In this document: in pieces, positions 59,565 through 64,000 of the stretch | Numbering within the stretch: the first letter of the stretch is position 1 | Layout of the letters: each line of letters begins with the position of its first letter | Assembly (NCBI GenBank): GCA_022448525.1 | Contig: JAKVCX010000001.1 | Span: forward strand, 484,734-548,733 | Direction of reading: 5' to 3' | Source: Tenacibaculum sp. | Lineage (GTDB): Bacteria > Bacteroidota > Bacteroidia > Flavobacteriales > Flavobacteriaceae | DNA length: 64,000 bases | Program-made: the position numbers and the translations under genes | The notes under the pieces: generated by a model | Database searches by the model: none | Seen by the model: only the letters and a program-made list of their open reading frames with translations | Told to the model about the DNA's origin: nothing

Positions 59565-60034
59565 TTTAATTTCTCTGACACTTTCGAAGTTTTATACACC
59601 TCTATTTTACCGTCTTTATTAATTTTTAAAAATCGTGGAATGCTTTTTAATTTTAAAAACTTACCTAAAGCTCCATCTCCTTTTTCAGGAATATAATAAA
59701 ACTGACCTTTCGGTTTTACATATTCCAATCCTCTTTTCCAGTCGTAATAAGAATGATCTACCGAAAGAAAAATATATTCTTTTTCTGGATTCTCCTTTTG
59801 AAATTTTAAAACATCTTCGAAACTATCTTGACTTACCGGACAATAACTGGCAAAAACCTGAACGAAGAGTTGTTTTCCTCTATTCTTATCGAGAACACCT
59901 TGTAATGAAATAGAATCTCGATCAAGCGTTACTAATTTTTCTGTTAAAGCTTCATTTGTAAATTGTTTTTTCTTTAGGGACGCACAACTCGTCATTATTA
60001 AAACAATTACCGCAAAAAATATTATTCCTCTCAT
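59561..60034 (-). CDS. TlpA-like lipoprotein with degenerate active site
   Basis: Lipobox MTSCA (Cys17) and a thioredoxin fold aligned residue for residue with the next gene (cis-Pro IPRFL). The active-site pair is reduced to FASYCPVSQDS: Cys65 remains, Ser68 replaces the second Cys. A monothiol site could form mixed disulfides or be a binding-only protein. Starts one base after the permease stop, ends overlapping the TlpA gene. Confidence 0.82.
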   Translation of the reverse strand: MRGIIFFAVIVLIMTSCASLKKKQFTNEALTEKLVTLDRDSISLQGVLDKNRGKQLFVQVFASYCPVSQDSFEDVLKFQKENPEKEYIFLSVDHSYYDWKRGLEYVKPKGQFYYIPEKGDGALGKFLKLKSIPRFLKINKDGKIEVYKTSKVSEKLK

Positions 60035-60035
60035 T

Positions 60036-61112
60036 TTAATTCAACTTTACTCTTGGATCCAACCAACTATATACAACATCTACTAAGATATTAATAACTA
60101 TAAAAAGGGTTGCTACAACAAGAACACTCCCCATAATAATTGGTAAGTCTAATGTGTTTAATGCATTTACTATTTCCTTCCCCAATCCGTTCCAATTAAA
60201 AATATATTCCACAAAAACAGCACCCGCTAACATAGACGCAAACCATCCTGATATTGCTGTTACCACAGGGTTTAATGAATTTTTCAGAGCGTGATTTTTA
60301 ATCACTTGATAATTATCTAAACCTTTGGCTCTTGCTGTTCTAATATAGTCTTGGCTTAAAGTTTCCAATAACGAATTTCTCATTAATTGTACTACTACTG
60401 CTAAAGGACGAATTCCTAAAACCAAAGCAGGTAAAATCAAATTTTTCCACTTTATGTAAGATCCTTCACCAAAGTCATCAACTTCATATAAACTGCCCGT
60501 CATTTCCAACCCCGTGAATTCATGTAATAAAAAACCAAAAAACCAAGCAAATAAAATAGCTGAGAAAAACGAAGGAACACTCATTCCTAAAGTACTAATA
60601 ATCGCAATAATTTTATCAAACCAAGAATCTTTAAATAAAGCCGAAAAAACTCCTAGAATAATTCCAATGATAAGCGCTATTGTTATTGAAACTATTGCTA
60701 AAACTGCCGTATTAGGTAAGGTTTCTTTAATTACAACACTTACGCTTTTTCCATTTTTCTGAAAAGAATCTCTCAAATAAGGATATTTTAAGGCTATTTC
60801 AGTGTTTCCCATAGTAAACAAAGAAAGTCCTGAATATTTACCAGAATCAAATGAAGTATAATTTTCACTGCTTTTACTATGAAAAGAAATCGGAGAAATA
60901 TCATTTAAGTAATAATAATATTGAGTGGATATTGACTGATCAAATCCATACTTCTTTCTTATAATCTCTAATTGCTTGCTATCCTCTCTTTGTCCCATTA
61001 ACATTCGTGCTGGATCACCAGGTAAAACATTAAATAAGAAGAAAATTACAGTAACTACTCCAAAGAGTGTTAAAAAACCGTATAAAACTTTACTGAATAT
61101 ATATCGAAACAT
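60036..61112 (-). CDS. ABC transporter permease, DppB/OppB type
   Basis: Membrane permease with N-terminal helix (YGFLTLFGVVTVIFFLFN), VLPGDPARMLMGQ, and the EAA-type cytoplasmic loop RTARAKGLDNYQVIKNHALKN. About six membrane helices, 358 aa. This class partners with DppC-like permeases and peptide-binding proteins; neither lies in the window. A large periplasmic insert (about residues 75-125) separates the first two helices. Head of a three-gene unit with two TlpA-like lipoproteins. Confidence 0.9.
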   Translation of the reverse strand: MFRYIFSKVLYGFLTLFGVVTVIFFLFNVLPGDPARMLMGQREDSKQLEIIRKKYGFDQSISTQYYYYLNDISPISFHSKSSENYTSFDSGKYSGLSLFTMGNTEIALKYPYLRDSFQKNGKSVSVVIKETLPNTAVLAIVSITIALIIGIILGVFSALFKDSWFDKIIAIISTLGMSVPSFFSAILFAWFFGFLLHEFTGLEMTGSLYEVDDFGEGSYIKWKNLILPALVLGIRPLAVVVQLMRNSLLETLSQDYIRTARAKGLDNYQVIKNHALKNSLNPVVTAISGWFASMLAGAVFVEYIFNWNGLGKEIVNALNTLDLPIIMGSVLVVATLFIVINILVDVVYSWLDPRVKLN

Positions 61113-61145
61113 CTAAAACAAATATACTAGAAAGTTTAAAATATT

Positions 61146-61153
61146 TACTTTTG
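61146..61153 (+). promoter_or_regulatory. pyrF -7 promoter box (TACTTTTG)
   Basis: Exact TAnnTTTG match, 22 bp before the pyrF ATG. -33 not clear. Confidence 0.55.
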
Positions 61154-61175
61154 CCTAACTTATCATCAGTATACA

Positions 61176-61994
61176 ATGACAACACAACAACTAGTAGCAG
61201 AAATTAAAAGAAAAAAATCTTTTTTATGTATTGGATTAGATGTAGATCTATCTAAAATCCCGACACATTTATTAGAAGAAGAAGATCCTATTTTTGCGTT
61301 TAACAAAGAAATAATTGATGCTACTCACCATCTTTGTGTGGCATACAAACCAAATACTGCTTTTTACGAAGCTTACGGTTTAAAAGGGTGGAAAGCACTT
61401 GAGAAAACTATAAACTACATTAATGAAAATCATCCTGAAATTTTCACAATTGCCGATGCGAAACGTGGAGATATCGGAAATACTTCAACGATGTATGCCA
61501 AAGCTTTCTTTGAAGATTTATCTTTTGATTCAGTAACTGTCGCTCCTTATATGGGAAAAGATTCAGTAGAACCTTTTTTAGCTTTTGAAAATAAACACAC
61601 AATTTTACTAGCACTTACCTCTAACCAAGGAGCCTTTGATTTTCAAACGCAAAAAATCAACGACCAAGAGGTTTATAAAAAAGTTTTAGAAGTTTCTAAA
61701 ACATGGAATAACGCTTCTAATTTAATGTATGTTGTTGGTGCAACAAAAGCTGAATATCTTGGAGAGATTAGACAAATAATACCAGATAACTTTTTACTTG
61801 TTCCTGGTGTAGGTGCTCAAGGGGGTAATTTACAAGATGTATGTAAATACGGAATGACCGAAGATATCGGATTATTGATAAACTCTTCAAGAGGAATAAT
61901 TTATGCAGGAAGCGGTAAGGACTTTGCTGTAGAATCGTCTTATAAAGCTAAAGAGCTTCAGAAACAAATGGAGCAAATTTTAAATTTATCGTAA
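61176..61994 (+). CDS. pyrF: Orotidine 5'-phosphate decarboxylase (group 2)
   Basis: Final step of UMP synthesis. TIM barrel with [14 protein letters not shown], the KPNTAFYE strand, the catalytic [11 protein letters not shown] (residues 94-104), [11 protein letters not shown], and phosphate-binding VPGVGAQGG and [11 protein letters not shown]. Length of 272 aa and the DAKRGD motif fit the group 2 (bacterial long) type. Single gene, divergent from the permease. Confidence 0.96.
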   Translation: MTTQQLVAEIKRKKSFLCIGLDVDLSKIPTHLLEEEDPIFAFNKEIIDATHHLCVAYKPNTAFYEAYGLKGWKALEKTINYINENHPEIFTIADAKRGDIGNTSTMYAKAFFEDLSFDSVTVAPYMGKDSVEPFLAFENKHTILLALTSNQGAFDFQTQKINDQEVYKKVLEVSKTWNNASNLMYVVGATKAEYLGEIRQIIPDNFLLVPGVGAQGGNLQDVCKYGMTEDIGLLINSSRGIIYAGSGKDFAVESSYKAKELQKQMEQILNLS

Positions 61995-62020
61995 ATTGCG
62001 TATCAAACTTTAATCTACAA

Positions 62021-63268
62021 ATGAAAAAATCCTTTATACTAGCCCTTACAGCTTTATCTACTTTCGTTTCTTGTTCAAAAGATTCGGAAAAAGCACCTGT
62101 AGTTCCTGAATTAACTGATGAAGTTTTAGTTTATGAGCCAGAAAAAATAAGTGACAACTTAGTTTTAGTAACAGACGCCGGAGCTGATGAAGTTTATTTA
62201 CTTCAAAAAGATGGGAAAAAGTTTCATGAATGGACACTAAGCAATGAATTAGGTAATGATGTCGTACTAGAAGAAAACGGAAAATTATTAGCTCTATTAA
62301 AAACCGATGACGACAAAATTACTTTTGGAGGCTCAGGAGGACAAATTCAAATTATAAATCCGGATAACTCAATAGACTGGCAATTTGTTTATTCTACCGA
62401 AGATTACAATTTACATCACGACATCGAAAGACTTCCAAATGGAAATATTATTGCCTTAGTCTGGGAAAAGAAAGTTGCAACTGATGCTCAAGCAAGAGGA
62501 TATCAAACGAATAACGACTTTTATGTGGAATCAATTATTGAAATCAATCCAACAACGAATCAAATTGTTTGGAAATGGAGTTCTTGGGATCATTTAATTC
62601 AGGATGTAGATAACACAAAATTAAATTTTGGTTCTGTTTCAGATAATCCTCAATTAATTGATATTAACTTCAATACTTTTGACCACGGAGATAATATGCA
62701 TGCTAATGCTATTGAATATGATGAAAAAAAGGATATTATTTTTATTAGCGTAAATTTCTACAACGAAGTTTGGGTAATTGACCATAGTACAACAACAGAA
62801 CAAGCTAAAACGAATACTGGAGGAAACTATAACAAAGGAGGTAATTTATTATATCGCTTTGGAAATCCTGCCACATTTAAATCTACAGGAACTCAATTAT
62901 TCTCGAATAATCATCATTGTAACATTATTAACGACGGCTTACCAGGAGCTGGAAACATGCTGATTTTCAACAACGGAACAAAAGACAAGCAGTCAACTGT
63001 ATTTGAGTTACAATTCCCAAATCCTTTTGACTTTAATACTGCACCAACAGTGATATGGTCATATACAAACGGAGAATTATTCTCATCTAAAGTTTCTGGT
63101 GCACAGAGAACCGAAAATGGAAATACAATCATCACTGAAGGTGATTTTGGGTATTGGGAAGTAACATCAAGCAAAGAACTTGTTTGGCAGTATAACAAAC
63201 CTGGATTTTTCTGGAGGGGTTATCCATATAAAACCACCAATACAGCAGTAGTAAATCTTAAAAAATAA
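62021..63268 (+). CDS. Arylsulfotransferase (ASST)-like lipoprotein
   Basis: Lipobox TFVSCSKD (Cys near 19) then a beta-propeller-type domain: NLVLVTDAGADEVYLLQKDG, HHDIERLPNGNIIALVWEKK, IIEINPTTNQIVWKWSSWDH, FDHGDNMHANAIEY and a C-terminal RFGNPATFKS. These match bacterial arylsulfotransferase-like proteins; catalytic His residues are probably in DIERLPNG and DNMHANAI. Surface-attached. Sulfate donor/acceptor unknown, activity not certain. Confidence 0.8.
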   Translation: MKKSFILALTALSTFVSCSKDSEKAPVVPELTDEVLVYEPEKISDNLVLVTDAGADEVYLLQKDGKKFHEWTLSNELGNDVVLEENGKLLALLKTDDDKITFGGSGGQIQIINPDNSIDWQFVYSTEDYNLHHDIERLPNGNIIALVWEKKVATDAQARGYQTNNDFYVESIIEINPTTNQIVWKWSSWDHLIQDVDNTKLNFGSVSDNPQLIDINFNTFDHGDNMHANAIEYDEKKDIIFISVNFYNEVWVIDHSTTTEQAKTNTGGNYNKGGNLLYRFGNPATFKSTGTQLFSNNHHCNIINDGLPGAGNMLIFNNGTKDKQSTVFELQFPNPFDFNTAPTVIWSYTNGELFSSKVSGAQRTENGNTIITEGDFGYWEVTSSKELVWQYNKPGFFWRGYPYKTTNTAVVNLKK

Positions 63269-63269
63269 G

Positions 63270-64000
63270 GTTATCGAAACTAATCTAGATTCAAAAGCAA
63301 AAACTTATAAAAGAATTATTTCACTAGTCCCAAGTCAAACAGAGTTATTATTTGATTTGGGATTAGAAGATAAAGTTGTAGGAATTACAAAATTCTGTGT
63401 TCATCCTTTTCACTTTAAACAAACCAAAACTATTGTTGGAGGAACCAAGAACATAAAAATCGAAAAGATTAAAGCTCTTCAACCGGACATCATTTTATGC
63501 AATAAGGAAGAAAACACCAAAGAAATTGTAGAAATGTGTCAAGAAATTGCAGAGGTACATGTTTCGGAAATTTATAACCTTAATGATTCTATCAAATTAA
63601 TTGAAGAATACGGCACTCTTTTAGGATGCAGGACTGAAGCTCAAAACATCGTTCAAAAACTAAATTTCAAATTAGCTGACTTCAAGAGATTCACCAAAGA
63701 TTTAGAACCAAAGAAAGTCGCTTACTTTATTTGGAGAGAACCATGGATGGTAGCTGCTAATAATACTTTTATCGATCATATATTAGAACTTAATAAGTTT
63801 ATTAACATTTATAAAAACAAAGAAAGATACCCAGAAGTTGAACTTAAAAAAATTCGACTTGAGGGTGACCCTGACTTGGTTTTCTTATCATCAGAACCAT
63901 ATCCTTTTAAAGAAGAACATGCTTTTGAGATTGGAAGACGCACACACCATGCAAAAACTGTTTTTGTTGATGGAGAATTATTCTCATGGTACGGCAGTAG
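63270..64000 (+). CDS. BtuF-like cobalamin/helical-backbone metal-binding protein, 3' end outside window
   Basis: Continuous frame to the right edge. RIISLVPSQTELLFDLGLED, ITKFCVHPFHF, TIVGGTKNIKIEKIKALQPD, IWREPWMVAANNTFIDHIL and DGELFSWYGS are signatures of the helical backbone metal receptor (BtuF-like) family. No signal peptide is seen, as in many Bacteroidota cytoplasm-annotated relatives. No ATG, GTG or TTG exists upstream of the conserved start within the frame; a TAA in frame at 63252 bounds it. The first in-frame TTG (63357) would cut off the start. Start codon unresolved. Confidence 0.75.

Overview
The window looks like chromosome of a marine-type member of the Flavobacteriaceae (Bacteroidota). 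The support is very low GC, almost no Shine-Dalgarno sequences before start codons, Bacteroidota-type -7 promoter boxes (TAnnTTTG), a type IX secretion (T9SS) C-terminal sorting domain, a VPS10/BNR repeat pair, DUF1361 and CreD genes, a TPR-AraC hybrid regulator, GG-leader peptides, and a tmRNA whose tag reads GENNYALAA. The species cannot be named from sequence alone. No plasmid, phage, insertion sequence, CRISPR array, tRNA or rRNA was seen.

Region 1 (1-34400) is a one-strand accessory stretch in which every gene lies on the plus strand. It is rich in short, mostly unrecognised secreted or membrane proteins separated by 30-150 bp, several with their own -7 box. Recognisable members are GNAT and FkbM-type enzymes, DUF4375 and DUF4272 proteins, YcxB-, STM3941- and GRAM-like proteins, a DinB/Crp/DoxX-like set, a VPS10/BNR protein, esterases, a short T9SS cargo followed by a five-repeat propeller-like protein, an Old Yellow Enzyme homologue, a YkuD_2 L,D-transpeptidase, a stand-alone lipoyl domain, a WG-repeat protein, an amidohydrolase, a DUF4437 lipoprotein, and an SDR enzyme with an AraC regulator.

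Region 2 (34400-37500) holds the minus-strand tmRNA gene with promoter and terminator, a TPR-TM-AraC hybrid regulator, and two small divergent genes for GG-leader peptides (one of them only 58 codons). These are bacteriocin-like or natural-product precursors.

Region 3 (37600-52700) is more ordinary: a saccharopine/alanine dehydrogenase-type enzyme, DUF3820, a DUF1361-creD pair and a winged-helix regulator with a membrane partner. The same inverted repeat, ACTTTG-N5-CAAAGT, lies before both of these last two units. Next come two secreted transglutaminase-like proteins flanking an outer-membrane lipoprotein-sorting-like protein and a second VPS10/BNR protein, then DUF4846, and kdsA overlapping a third, cytoplasmic transglutaminase-fold protein, and an M28 peptidase.

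Region 4 (52800-64000) has a lipoprotein subtilase and an M57 HEIGH metallopeptidase. A 0.9-kb gene-free stretch follows, carrying three to four tandem hairpin modules that look like undescribed small RNAs. The housekeeping operon tpiA-prmA-clpS-(90-codon gene) comes next, then an OppB/DppB-type permease with two tandem TlpA-like lipoproteins (one has lost its second active-site cysteine), pyrF, an arylsulfotransferase-like lipoprotein, and a BtuF-like protein running off the right edge.
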